Shown: positions 1-7,673 of the stretch, piece after piece
Numbering within the stretch: the stretch's first letter is position 1
How the letters are laid out: every line of letters begins with the position of its first letter
NCBI GenBank assembly: GCA_905234125.1
Contig: CAJOGQ010000021.1
Location: forward strand, 1 to 51,407
DNA length: 51,407 nucleotides
Origin: an uncultured Bacteroidaceae bacterium
Lineage (GTDB): Bacteria > Bacteroidota > Bacteroidia > Bacteroidales > Bacteroidaceae
Direction of reading: 5' to 3'
Translations under genes and position numbers: made by a program
Notes under the pieces: generated by a model
What the model saw: only the letters and a program-made list of their open reading frames with translations
Told to the model about the DNA's origin: nothing
Databases searched by the model: none

Positions 1-66
1 AGAGAAGTTAAGCCCGGACGCGCCGATGGTACTGCACCGCAATGCGGGAGAGTAGGTCGCCGCCTT
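1..66 (+). rRNA. rrf: 5S ribosomal RNA, 3' part
   Basis: The first 66 bases read like the 3' two-thirds of a bacterial 5S rRNA: the conserved segment GAAGTTAAGC, then a GC-rich stem-loop, then the closing GAGAGTAGGTCGCCGCC. The 5' part and presumably the 23S and 16S genes lie to the left of the window. A terminator follows directly, as expected for the end of an rRNA operon. The exact 3' end is uncertain by a few bases. Confidence 0.88.
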
Positions 67-73
67 CTTGAGG

Positions 74-117
74 AGAGACGCTTTCAGGAGAAATCCTGGG
101 GCGTCTCTCTTGTTTTT
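74..117 (+). terminator. Intrinsic terminator of the rRNA operon
   Basis: AGAGACGC (74-81) pairs with GCGTCTCT (101-108), and inside it CAGGA (85-89) pairs with TCCTG (94-98) around a GAAA loop. A T-rich tract follows (109-117). It directly follows the 5S rRNA. Confidence 0.85.
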
Positions 118-155
118 ATACAATATTTTAAGATGGGCTTCGTTATATATAATGT

Positions 156-1337
156 ATGCAGATGTTTGATAGAATACGCAACATTAGATATGTGTTGGTG
201 CTGGTGGCTGTGTTGATAGCCATCGGTTCATTGTTGACGTCCAACTATCTGATTTCGGATCTGGAACAAGAGGAACGGACTCGGATGGAGGTTTGGGCGG
301 AGGCCATGCGTTCGTTAAATGCCGCGGATGAGAATACGGACATGAATCTTGTGTTGAAGGTGATTAACGGCAATCACACCATTCCTGTGATTTTGGTGGA
401 CAAGGAGGGTGTGGCGATGTCGGCTCGTAATATCAATAAACATTACTCCGCAGGAGAGGATTCGGTGGCGTATCTTTCGCAGTTGGCCAAGGATTATCGT
501 GCACATGGACGTGCTATCCGTATTGATTTGCCTCAGGAGTTTGACAAAGGAGATTATATCAGCATTTGCTATGATGAGTCATTGATGCTGAAGCGGTTAG
601 CGATTTATCCTTACATCCAGTTGAGCGTGGTGGTGCTGTTTGTGCTGATTGCCATTTTTGCTTTGTTCTCAGCCATGAGGGCAGAGCAGAACAAAGTGTG
701 GGTGGGTCTTTCGAAAGAGACAGCGCATCAGTTGGGCACGCCGATTTCGAGTCTGATTGCTTGGCATGAAGTGATGAAGGAGAATTATCCTGATGATACG
801 CTTTTGCCTGAGATGGAGAAGGACATCAAGCGGTTGGAACGCATTGCAGAAAGGTTCTCCAAGATTGGCTCTATTCCAGAACCGAAGCCAGATGATGTCT
901 TGGAAGTGCTTACTCGTGTGGTTGCATATATGGACAAGCGTACTTCCAATAAGGTGCTGATCCGTACGCATTTCCCCAATGAGCCTGTTATTGCGAGTCT
1001 CATTCCGAGCTTGTTCGAGTGGGTGGCAGAGAATCTGTGCAAGAATGCTGTTGATGCCATGGGCGGGGCTGGTTCGATAGATATAGAAGTGGATGAGGAT
1101 GATAAGTTTGTGTATGTGGAGGTGAAAGATTCGGGAAAGGGTATTCCGAAGTCTGATTTCAACGCTGTGTTCAAGCCTGGTTTCACAACCAAAGAGCGTG
1201 GTTGGGGATTGGGATTATCGTTGGCAAGGCGTATTGTGGAGGAGTATCACAAAGGCAAAATCTATGTGAAAGACTCCGTGTTGGGTGTCGGTACCACGTT
1301 CCGAATTGAGCTTCCCAAGGGAACTTCAGAAGTGTAA
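156..1337 (+). CDS. Membrane sensor histidine kinase
   Basis: A two-component sensor kinase of 393 residues. Two membrane segments (about residues 11-31 and 150-173) flank a roughly 115-residue extracytoplasmic sensor region with no domain I recognise. The phospho-acceptor H-box is ETAHQLGTPISSL (His191), followed by a dimerisation helix and an HATPase domain with an N-box (ENLCKNAVDAM), a G1 box (DSGKGIP) and a G2-like box (GWGLGLSLARRIV). There is no HAMP domain and no receiver, and no response regulator gene is adjacent, so its partner is probably encoded elsewhere. The start could also be the Met two codons downstream. It follows the rRNA terminator by about 40 bases and I saw no clear -7 box. 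The ligand is unknown. Confidence 0.85.
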   Translation: MQMFDRIRNIRYVLVLVAVLIAIGSLLTSNYLISDLEQEERTRMEVWAEAMRSLNAADENTDMNLVLKVINGNHTIPVILVDKEGVAMSARNINKHYSAGEDSVAYLSQLAKDYRAHGRAIRIDLPQEFDKGDYISICYDESLMLKRLAIYPYIQLSVVVLFVLIAIFALFSAMRAEQNKVWVGLSKETAHQLGTPISSLIAWHEVMKENYPDDTLLPEMEKDIKRLERIAERFSKIGSIPEPKPDDVLEVLTRVVAYMDKRTSNKVLIRTHFPNEPVIASLIPSLFEWVAENLCKNAVDAMGGAGSIDIEVDEDDKFVYVEVKDSGKGIPKSDFNAVFKPGFTTKERGWGLGLSLARRIVEEYHKGKIYVKDSVLGVGTTFRIELPKGTSEV

Positions 1338-1398
1338 AATGGATAGGGAAGGGACGATTTTACCTTGATAAGGAGAAAAAGTTACGGATTTTTCATCA

Positions 1399-1425
1399 TT
1401 GTTCGAAAATAAATTCTTACCTTTG
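1399..1425 (+). promoter_or_regulatory. Promoter of the yceD-rpmF-fabH-era-der group
   Basis: The -7 box TACCTTTG lies at 1418-1425 and a partial -33 box (TTG) at 1399-1401, 16 bases upstream. The yceD start is 17 bases downstream. Confidence 0.6.
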
Positions 1426-1442
1426 CAGTCCAAAAGCGTATT

Positions 1443-2015
1443 ATGGACACTTATAAGATTGATTTGTTGAGTGCAGGGCTCGGGGGCAAGACCTTTGAGT
1501 ACGAGATTGGCGATAACTTTTTCGCCCAGATTGATGGACTCATACAGCGTGGCACCATTCACACTACTGTGGCATGTTTGAGCGCAGGGTCGATCTTCAA
1601 GTTCCAGATACAAAGTGTCGGTACGGTCATTGTGCCTTGCGACCGTTGCTTGTCTGACCTCGAATTGCGGATCGAGACGACAGACGAGTTGAACGTGAAG
1701 TTGGGGGATGAGTATGCCGACGATGGTGAATGTGTGATAGTACCTGAGGCTGAAGGTTATCTTGACCTTGCACAGTTCATCTATGAATTTATCGTGCTCA
1801 GCATGCCTATCACGTGTAGTCACGAACCTGGGAAATGTGACGAAGCGATGATGCACGAACTCAGCCGTCATCAAGCTACCCGAAGTGGCGAAGAGGATGC
1901 GGAGCAGGAGGATTCAGCAAGCGGTGATGCACTCGAAGAAGATATGGGGGAGGATTCCGACGAACCCGTTGACAGTCGATGGGCAGCACTGAAACAACTG
2001 AAAAATAAACTGTAA
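1443..2015 (+). CDS. yceD: YceD/DUF177 family protein
   Basis: A 190-residue DUF177 (YceD) protein. The family is typically encoded directly in front of rpmF and is linked to 23S rRNA or large-subunit metabolism. The usual Cys pair region is visible as VPCDRCLSDLE, with further Cys residues near CSHEPGKCDEA. The C-terminal 50 residues are strongly acidic (many E, D and S) and end in a basic tail (ALKQLKNKL). It is followed by rpmF after 15 bases, so the two are surely co-transcribed. Its own Bacteroidetes promoter sits just upstream. The assignment rests mainly on family pattern plus the rpmF context. Confidence 0.85.
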   Translation: MDTYKIDLLSAGLGGKTFEYEIGDNFFAQIDGLIQRGTIHTTVACLSAGSIFKFQIQSVGTVIVPCDRCLSDLELRIETTDELNVKLGDEYADDGECVIVPEAEGYLDLAQFIYEFIVLSMPITCSHEPGKCDEAMMHELSRHQATRSGEEDAEQEDSASGDALEEDMGEDSDEPVDSRWAALKQLKNKL

Positions 2016-2030
2016 AAATAAAAAAGAAAA

Positions 2031-2216
2031 ATGGCACATCCTAAAAGAAGACAGTCAAAGACTCGTACAAGAAAAAGAAGAACGCATGACGTTGCAGTAG
2101 CCCCAACACTTGCAGTATGTCCTAACTGCGGTGAGTTCTATGTATATCACACCGTTTGCCCAGCATGCGGTTACTATCGTGGCAAGGTGGCTATTGAGAA
2201 GGAAGCTGCAATCTAA
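2031..2216 (+). CDS. rpmF: 50S ribosomal protein L32
   Basis: A 61-residue large-subunit ribosomal protein. It begins with the typical MAHPKRRQSKTRTRKRR basic segment and contains two CxxC pairs (CPNCG and CPACG) spaced to bind zinc, so this is the zinc-binding (C+) form. Length and order are typical of L32. It lies between yceD and fabH, the conserved bacterial arrangement except that plsX, often found here, is absent. Confidence 0.97.
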   Translation: MAHPKRRQSKTRTRKRRTHDVAVAPTLAVCPNCGEFYVYHTVCPACGYYRGKVAIEKEAAI

Positions 2217-2237
2217 TCACAACAAAAGCTCTCTTTT

Positions 2238-3323
2238 ATGGGAAAGATAAATGCTGTTATTACTGGTGTAGGTGGATGGGTGCCGACCTATATCCTCGAC
2301 AACGAGGAGATGTCCACAATCGTTGAGACCAGCGATGAGTGGATTATGGAGCGCATCGGTGTGAAGACCCGTCACATCCTGAAGCCAGAAGAAGGTGTAG
2401 GCACATCGTTCATGATGACCAAAGCAGTGAAGCAGCTGCTTGACAAGACGGGTGCTGACCCTGACTCCATTGAGGCAGTGATTGTGGCCACCACAACTCC
2501 CGACTACCATTTCCCTTCAACGGCTTCGCTCATCATTGGCAACCTTGACCTGAAGAACGCCTTCGGTTACGACATGGAAGCTGCTTGCGCAGGTTTCCTC
2601 TATGCGATGGAGGCTGGAGCCAACTACATCCGCAGCGGACGTTATAAGAGAATCATTGTGTGTGGCGGTGACCACATGTCATCCATGACCAACTATCAGG
2701 ATCGCAACACCTGTCCCATCTTTGGTGATGGTGCGGCTTGCGTGCTGATGGAGGCTACAGAAGAGGACTACGGACTGATGGACAGTTATTTACGTGTGGA
2801 TGGAAAAGGCTACGAAAACCTTCACATGGCGGCAGGTGGTTCAGCCAATATGCCAACCCATGAAACGGTTGACCAGCGTCTCCATTTCGTTTATCAGGAA
2901 GGTCGCGCCGTGTTCAAGCACGCTGTGACCGACATGTCTGATGCTGTGGAACTTGTGGCCAAGCGCAACAACCTGGCCAAGGAAGACATCGCATGGATTG
3001 TTCCCCATCAGGCCAATGTGCGCATTGAGAGCGCTGTAGCCCGTCGCATTGGCGTGGAAGAAGACCACGTGATGATTAACATCGACCACATGGCCAACAC
3101 CTCTGGCGGCACACTTCCCCTATGCCTTTGGGAGTATGAACCACAACTGAAGAAAGGCGACAAGCTCATCTTCACTGCTTTTGGCGCAGGCTTCACATGG
3201 GGCGCAAGCTACATGATTTGGGGCTACGATGGCAGTAAGTTCGCCGATACGCCAGCTGAGTTCTACAAGGAGGGAGTCATCAGCCGCAAGGAGTGGTACG
3301 CCAAGAGAGGCATCTATGCATAA
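2238..3323 (+). CDS. fabH: 3-oxoacyl-ACP synthase III
   Basis: Starts fatty acid synthesis by condensing acetyl-CoA (or a branched acyl-CoA) with malonyl-ACP. The Cys-His-Asn triad is visible: Cys117 in [11 protein letters not shown], the His in VPHQAN and the Asn in HMANTSGGT. At 361 residues it is longer than the usual 317-335 because of a C-terminal tail of about 30 residues, which resembles other Bacteroidales FabH proteins as far as I recall. Its last 8 bases overlap the start of era. It lies in the rpmF-fabH-era-der run. Confidence 0.94.
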   Translation: MGKINAVITGVGGWVPTYILDNEEMSTIVETSDEWIMERIGVKTRHILKPEEGVGTSFMMTKAVKQLLDKTGADPDSIEAVIVATTTPDYHFPSTASLIIGNLDLKNAFGYDMEAACAGFLYAMEAGANYIRSGRYKRIIVCGGDHMSSMTNYQDRNTCPIFGDGAACVLMEATEEDYGLMDSYLRVDGKGYENLHMAAGGSANMPTHETVDQRLHFVYQEGRAVFKHAVTDMSDAVELVAKRNNLAKEDIAWIVPHQANVRIESAVARRIGVEEDHVMINIDHMANTSGGTLPLCLWEYEPQLKKGDKLIFTAFGAGFTWGASYMIWGYDGSKFADTPAEFYKEGVISRKEWYAKRGIYA

Positions 3324-4197
3324 ATCTGGTTTTGTAAATATTGTAGGCAATCCAAACGTGGGGAAATCCACGCTCATGAATCTGCTGGTGGGAGAACGCA
3401 TCTCCATAGCCACGTTCAAGGCGCAGACAACCCGACATCGCATTATGGGCATCATTAACGACGATGATGCCCAAATTGTATTTTCTGACACGCCTGGAGT
3501 GCTGAAGCCCAACTACAAGTTGCAGGAGTCCATGCTCGCCTTCTCAGAGAGCGCGTTGGTGGATGCTGACGTGTTGCTCTATGTCACTGACCCAATGGAG
3601 ACAGTTGACAAGAACGCTGACTTCCTGCAGAAGGTGGCTCAGATGGAAGTGCCTGTGTTGGTGCTAATCAATAAGATTGACCTCACCGATGAGAAGAATC
3701 TTGTGACGCTCGTTGAGCAGTGGCACGAACTTCTTCCCAAAGCTGAGATTCTTCCCATTTCCGCATTGCATCGCTTCAATGTGCAACCAGTTCTTGACCG
3801 CATCAAGGAACTCTTGCCCGAATGCCCTCCCTATTTCGACAAAGACCAGTTGACAGACAAGCCGGCTAAGTTCTTTGTTTCAGAGATTATCCGCGAAAAG
3901 ATACTCCTTTACTACGACAAGGAAATCCCTTACAGCGTCGAGGTGGGTGTGGAGAGTTTCAAGGAAGACAAGACGCATATCCACATCAATGCTGTCATTT
4001 ATGTGGAGCGCGATTCGCAGAAGGGCATCATCATCGGTCATCAGGGCAAGGCGCTCAAGAAAGTGGGGACAGAAGCCCGCAAGAGTCTCGAAAAGTTCTT
4101 CGGCAAGAGCATCTATCTCGAAACCTACGTAAAAGTGGATAAGGATTGGCGCAACTCTACCAAGGAGTTGAACTTGTTTGGCTACAATCCAGAATAA
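3316..4197 (+). CDS. era: GTPase Era
   Basis: An essential GTPase that binds 16S rRNA during 30S assembly; 293 residues. Visible are G1 [10 protein letters not shown]3 DTPGV, G4 NKID, and a C-terminal KH domain with [14 protein letters not shown] chose the ATG at 3316 (protein starting [11 protein letters not shown]) rather than the longer reading from 3229, because the extra 29 residues lie inside fabH in another frame and have no family counterpart. A purine-rich AGAGAGG sits 6 bases before the chosen start. It overlaps fabH by 8 bases and precedes der by 12, which suggests translational coupling. Confidence 0.95.
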   Translation: MHKSGFVNIVGNPNVGKSTLMNLLVGERISIATFKAQTTRHRIMGIINDDDAQIVFSDTPGVLKPNYKLQESMLAFSESALVDADVLLYVTDPMETVDKNADFLQKVAQMEVPVLVLINKIDLTDEKNLVTLVEQWHELLPKAEILPISALHRFNVQPVLDRIKELLPECPPYFDKDQLTDKPAKFFVSEIIREKILLYYDKEIPYSVEVGVESFKEDKTHIHINAVIYVERDSQKGIIIGHQGKALKKVGTEARKSLEKFFGKSIYLETYVKVDKDWRNSTKELNLFGYNPE

Positions 4198-4209
4198 AAT
4201 CAGTGGCTT

Positions 4210-5523
4210 ATGGCAAATTTAGTGGCAATAGTGGGACGCCCCAATGTGGGAAAATCGACCCTGTTCAATAGGCTGACGAAGACGCGTCATGCCATCGTGA
4301 GTGATGAGGCGGGCACAACACGTGACCGTCAGTATGGCAAGTGTGAGTGGGGCAACAAAGAGTTTTCTGTGGTGGACACTGGCGGCTGGGTGGTTAACTC
4401 GGACGATGTGTTCGAAGAAGAAATCCGCAGGCAGGTGCTTATCGCCATTGAAGAGTGTGACGTGATTCTCTTCATGGTGGACGTGAGGGTAGGGGTTACA
4501 GACCTCGATATGCAGGTGGCTGACATCCTGAGACGGAGCAAGTTGCCTGTGTTTGTGGTGGCGAACAAGGTGGACAGCAATGAGCATCGTTATGGCTCTG
4601 CAGAGTTCTACAGCTTGGGCTTGGGTGACCCTTATTGCGTGAGTTCGCTGACGGGCTCTGGCACGGGTGACCTGCTGGATGCTGTGGTGGGAAGCTTCAC
4701 GAAGGAAATGAAGGAGGTGATAGAGGAGGATATTCCCAGAATCGCTGTGGTAGGTCGTCCGAATGCTGGCAAGTCGAGCATTATCAATGCCTTCTTGGAC
4801 GACAACCGAAACGTGGTGACAGACATCGCTGGCACGACGCGCGACTCCATCTATACGAAATATGAGAAGTTTGGCTTCAACTTCTATCTGGTTGACACGG
4901 CGGGCATTCGTAAGAAGAACAAGGTGACGGAGGATTTGGAGTACTACTCGGTGATGAGGAGCATCCGGGCGATTGAAAACTCGGACGTGTGTGTGCTGAT
5001 GGTGGATGCGACCAGAGGAATCGAGGGTCAGGACATCAATATCTTCCAACTGATTCAGAAGAATCAGAAAGGAATGGTGGTGGTGGTGAACAAGTGGGAC
5101 TTGGTCGAGGATAAGTCTAATGAGGCAATCCGTTACTTCGAAAAGGCCATCCGCGACCGTTTCGCACCCTTCACGGATTTCAGCATCATCTTTGCTTCGG
5201 CAGTGACGAAACAGCGCATCTTCAAGGTGTTGGAGGAAGCTCAGAAGGCATACAAGTCGAGGACGAACAAGGTTTCTACAGCGAAGTTGAACGAGGTGAT
5301 GTTGCCCATCATCGAGGCCACCCCTCCGCCATCGCTGAAGGGTAAGTACATCAAGATTAAGTATGCGATGCAGATTCCTGACACGCGAGTGCCTTCGTTT
5401 GTGTTCTATGCTAACCTGCCTCAGTATGTGAAGGAACCGTACAAGCGTTTCTTGGAGAATCAGATTAGGGAACATTGGGACTTTAAGGGAACGCCGATAA
5501 ACGTGTATATCAGGCAGAAATAA
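4210..5523 (+). CDS. der: GTPase Der (EngA), double G domain
   Basis: A tandem GTPase for 50S ribosome biogenesis; 437 residues, the normal length. The first G domain has [14 protein letters not shown] and NKVD; the second has [14 protein letters not shown] and NKWD. A KH-like C-terminal domain ends in the typical [11 protein letters not shown]. It directly follows era, so two ribosome-assembly GTPases share one transcript. A long inverted repeat follows the stop codon and may end transcription. Confidence 0.97.
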   Translation: MANLVAIVGRPNVGKSTLFNRLTKTRHAIVSDEAGTTRDRQYGKCEWGNKEFSVVDTGGWVVNSDDVFEEEIRRQVLIAIEECDVILFMVDVRVGVTDLDMQVADILRRSKLPVFVVANKVDSNEHRYGSAEFYSLGLGDPYCVSSLTGSGTGDLLDAVVGSFTKEMKEVIEEDIPRIAVVGRPNAGKSSIINAFLDDNRNVVTDIAGTTRDSIYTKYEKFGFNFYLVDTAGIRKKNKVTEDLEYYSVMRSIRAIENSDVCVLMVDATRGIEGQDINIFQLIQKNQKGMVVVVNKWDLVEDKSNEAIRYFEKAIRDRFAPFTDFSIIFASAVTKQRIFKVLEEAQKAYKSRTNKVSTAKLNEVMLPIIEATPPPSLKGKYIKIKYAMQIPDTRVPSFVFYANLPQYVKEPYKRFLENQIREHWDFKGTPINVYIRQK

Positions 5524-5524
5524 A

Positions 5525-5644
5525 GTTGCGACAAGTCGCCGAAGGAAAAATATAAAAAAATAGGTAAAGATAAATAAAAAAGAGAAGTTTTGTTTATATT
5601 TTTACTTGTTTTTGCCTATTTTTCTTTCGGCGGCTTGCTGCAAT
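5525..5644. repeat. Long imperfect inverted repeat between der and the next gene
   Basis: The outer arms are 5525-5552 and 5617-5644. Over 28 positions the left arm matches the reverse complement of the right arm except at five places, mostly transitions. The inner A/T-rich parts also pair loosely (AAAAATAGG against CCTATTTTT). The hairpin fills nearly the whole 134-base gap between the der stop and the next start. It may be a terminator, or a small mobile element (MITE) that settled there. Confidence 0.7.
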
Positions 5645-5657
5645 ATGAACGATTGAG

Positions 5658-6047
5658 ATGAAACACATATATATCATATTATTAGCGCTGTGCTTCACTG
5701 CATGTCGTGAGAAGACGCCAGAAGAGGAGGCGCAGATGACGTTGAAAGAGGCATTGGAGGCGTTGAACAAGGATGACCATGAGGCTTATCTGAAATATGT
5801 GGATATGGGGGAAGAGATGGATCCGGCTAAGACGGCCTATATGAAGGATGTGTTGCGTCAGCATTTGGGTTGGCGGCGTTCTGAAAGGGCTGCTGTGGTG
5901 GCTATCGACATGATTGATGCCCAGATGGAAGGTGACAGCATCTGCACCGTGTATTATCAATATACCTTTTCCGATGGGACGAATGAGGTGGGAGCGCAGA
6001 AGATGGTGCGGTACGGCGAAGCGTGGAAAATTAGACTACGAAACTAA
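5658..6047 (+). CDS. Small lipoprotein, DUF4878-like
   Basis: A 129-residue lipoprotein. A signal peptide MKHIYIILLALCFTAC ends in a lipobox whose Cys16 would be lipidated. The mature part (EEEAQMTLKEALEALNKDDHEAYLKYVDM...) resembles the DUF4878/NTF2-like cystatin-fold lipoproteins common in Bacteroidales. The ending MVRYGEAWKIRLRN is typical of that fold's last strand. The function of the family is unknown. It is followed after 40 bases by the symporter gene. Confidence 0.75.
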   Translation: MKHIYIILLALCFTACREKTPEEEAQMTLKEALEALNKDDHEAYLKYVDMGEEMDPAKTAYMKDVLRQHLGWRRSERAAVVAIDMIDAQMEGDSICTVYYQYTFSDGTNEVGAQKMVRYGEAWKIRLRN

Positions 6048-6087
6048 CCAGCCCACGCGCTGGGCGGCTTTTGATATTCGACAGAAT

Positions 6088-7458
6088 ATGAATAATAACA
6101 AGAACATGTTTGCATCGAAGGTGGGTGCCATTTTGGCGGCAGCAGGAAGTGCTGTTGGCTTGGGTAATGTGTGGCGATTTCCTACTGAGACGGGCGAACA
6201 TGGTGGCGCAGCCTTCATCTTGATATATGTGCTGTTCATGCTGTTGTTGGGTGTGCCCATCATGGTGACGGAGTTTGCGATTGGTCGTCATGGGGGCAAG
6301 GATGTCTCTGATGCTTTTGAGAAGATGAGTGGAGGCAAGAAGGGTTGGCGATGGATGGGGCTCATTCCTGTGGTCAGCGGTTTTCTTGTGCTGAGCTACT
6401 ATGCTGTGGTGGCTGGTTGGACGCTCTACTATGCCTTCGAAGCTCTCGTGAATGGGTTTGTGGGCAAGACGGCAGAGCAGTTCAAGGACGACTTTAACAC
6501 CTTCTCTTCCGATTCGCTTCATCCTGTCTTTTGGACAACGCTCATCATCGCCCTCACCTGTGGCATCGTTGCCTTGGGTGTGCAACGAGGCATCGAGCGA
6601 GGTTCCAAGATCATGATGCCCCTCCTGTTCCTTTTCATCTTGGTGTTGGTGGGGTGTTCGCTCTCGTTGCCCAATGCCCATTTGGGCTTGCAGTTCCTTT
6701 TTCAGCCCGACTTTTCCAAAGTTGATAGTTCCGTGATTCTCAGTGCGATGGGGCAGGCCTTCTTCTCGCTTAGTGTGGGCTTAGGTTGTCTCTGCACATA
6801 CGCTTGCTATTTCCGCAAGGATGTGGATTTGATGAAGGACGGACTGAGTGTGGCTGGCATTGACACCTTGGTGGCATTGCTCAGTGGACTCATCATCTTT
6901 CCTGCCGTTTATTCCATTCCTGGATTGAGTCCTGATGCAGGCCCTTCGCTTGTGTTTGTCACTTTGCCCAACGTCTTCCAGCAGGTGTTTGGGAGCATGC
7001 CTTGGTTGGCCTATGTTTTCTCGTTGGTTTTCTATCTGCTTTTGGTGATGGCAGCCCTTACGAGTAGTATCTCGATGCTGGAGATGTCTGCTGCCTATTT
7101 CCACAATTCGTTTCGTTTGCCCCGCCCCTTTGCGGCAGTACTGGTCAGCGTGGTGTGCGTGGTGTTGAGCATGTTCTGTTCGTGGTCATTCGGCGATTGG
7201 TCAGACGTCAAGATTCTTGGCATGAACTTCTTTGACCTCTTCGATTTCCTTGTGGCCAAATTCATCATGCCCATTGGTGGCATGCTCATGTGTGTGTTCC
7301 TGGGTTGGGTGGTTGACAAGCAGGTGTTGCGTGCCGAACTCACTAACAATGGCACCATCCGTAGTCCCCTCTATCCCCTCTATCGCTTCATCATCCGCTA
7401 CTTTGCCCCCATCTGCATTCTCCTGATCTTTGCGAATGAGTTAGGCTGGGGAAAGTGA
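6088..7458 (+). CDS. Sodium-dependent transporter, NSS/SNF family
   Basis: An inner-membrane Na+ symporter of the neurotransmitter:sodium symporter family, probably for an amino acid; 456 residues with about 11-12 hydrophobic helices. The first helix carries the hallmark GSAVGLGNVWRFP, where the broken helix binds Na+ and substrate, and the LeuT-like fold continues with FAIGRHGG. I chose the ATG at 6088 (MNNNKNMFASKVG). A longer reading from 5914 would add residues that overlap the upstream lipoprotein gene in another frame. The substrate cannot be told from sequence. Confidence 0.92.
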   Translation: MNNNKNMFASKVGAILAAAGSAVGLGNVWRFPTETGEHGGAAFILIYVLFMLLLGVPIMVTEFAIGRHGGKDVSDAFEKMSGGKKGWRWMGLIPVVSGFLVLSYYAVVAGWTLYYAFEALVNGFVGKTAEQFKDDFNTFSSDSLHPVFWTTLIIALTCGIVALGVQRGIERGSKIMMPLLFLFILVLVGCSLSLPNAHLGLQFLFQPDFSKVDSSVILSAMGQAFFSLSVGLGCLCTYACYFRKDVDLMKDGLSVAGIDTLVALLSGLIIFPAVYSIPGLSPDAGPSLVFVTLPNVFQQVFGSMPWLAYVFSLVFYLLLVMAALTSSISMLEMSAAYFHNSFRLPRPFAAVLVSVVCVVLSMFCSWSFGDWSDVKILGMNFFDLFDFLVAKFIMPIGGMLMCVFLGWVVDKQVLRAELTNNGTIRSPLYPLYRFIIRYFAPICILLIFANELGWGK

Positions 7459-7568
7459 GGCTTTCTGTACGATTATTCTGATTCATCGAATTTTTGTAAC
7501 CTGAATAGATGTATTTCGCGCGTGTGTGGTATAAATATGTGTTTTTGGGGTGATTTTTCTTTGAAAAG

Positions 7569-7600
7569 TTTGGTGGGGAGAATGGAAAGTCGTATCTTTG
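7569..7600 (+). promoter_or_regulatory. Promoter of the 993-residue secreted protein gene
   Basis: The -33 box TTTG is at 7569-7572 and the -7 box TATCTTTG at 7593-7600, 20 bases apart. The start codon lies 73 bases downstream, leaving a 5' leader of about 70 bases that is A/T-rich and has no obvious hairpin. Confidence 0.75.
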
Positions 7601-7673
7601 CCCGGAAAATAGTAATGTGTGCAGATTAACATTAACTTTATAACATTATTTACTTATTAACTTTTATCAAATT

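Noticed and set aside
3229..3315. Extension of the era frame upstream of 3316
   Set aside because: These 29 residues lie inside fabH in another frame; known Era proteins start about where the ATG at 3316 does.
4219..5475. Long minus-strand open frame antisense to der
   Set aside because: It mirrors the codon bias of der, has no domain pattern and is rich in His and Arg, as antisense shadows are.
5914..6087. Long N-terminal extension of the symporter frame
   Set aside because: It overlaps the lipoprotein gene in another frame and adds residues with no family match; the ATG at 6088 begins right at the conserved start.
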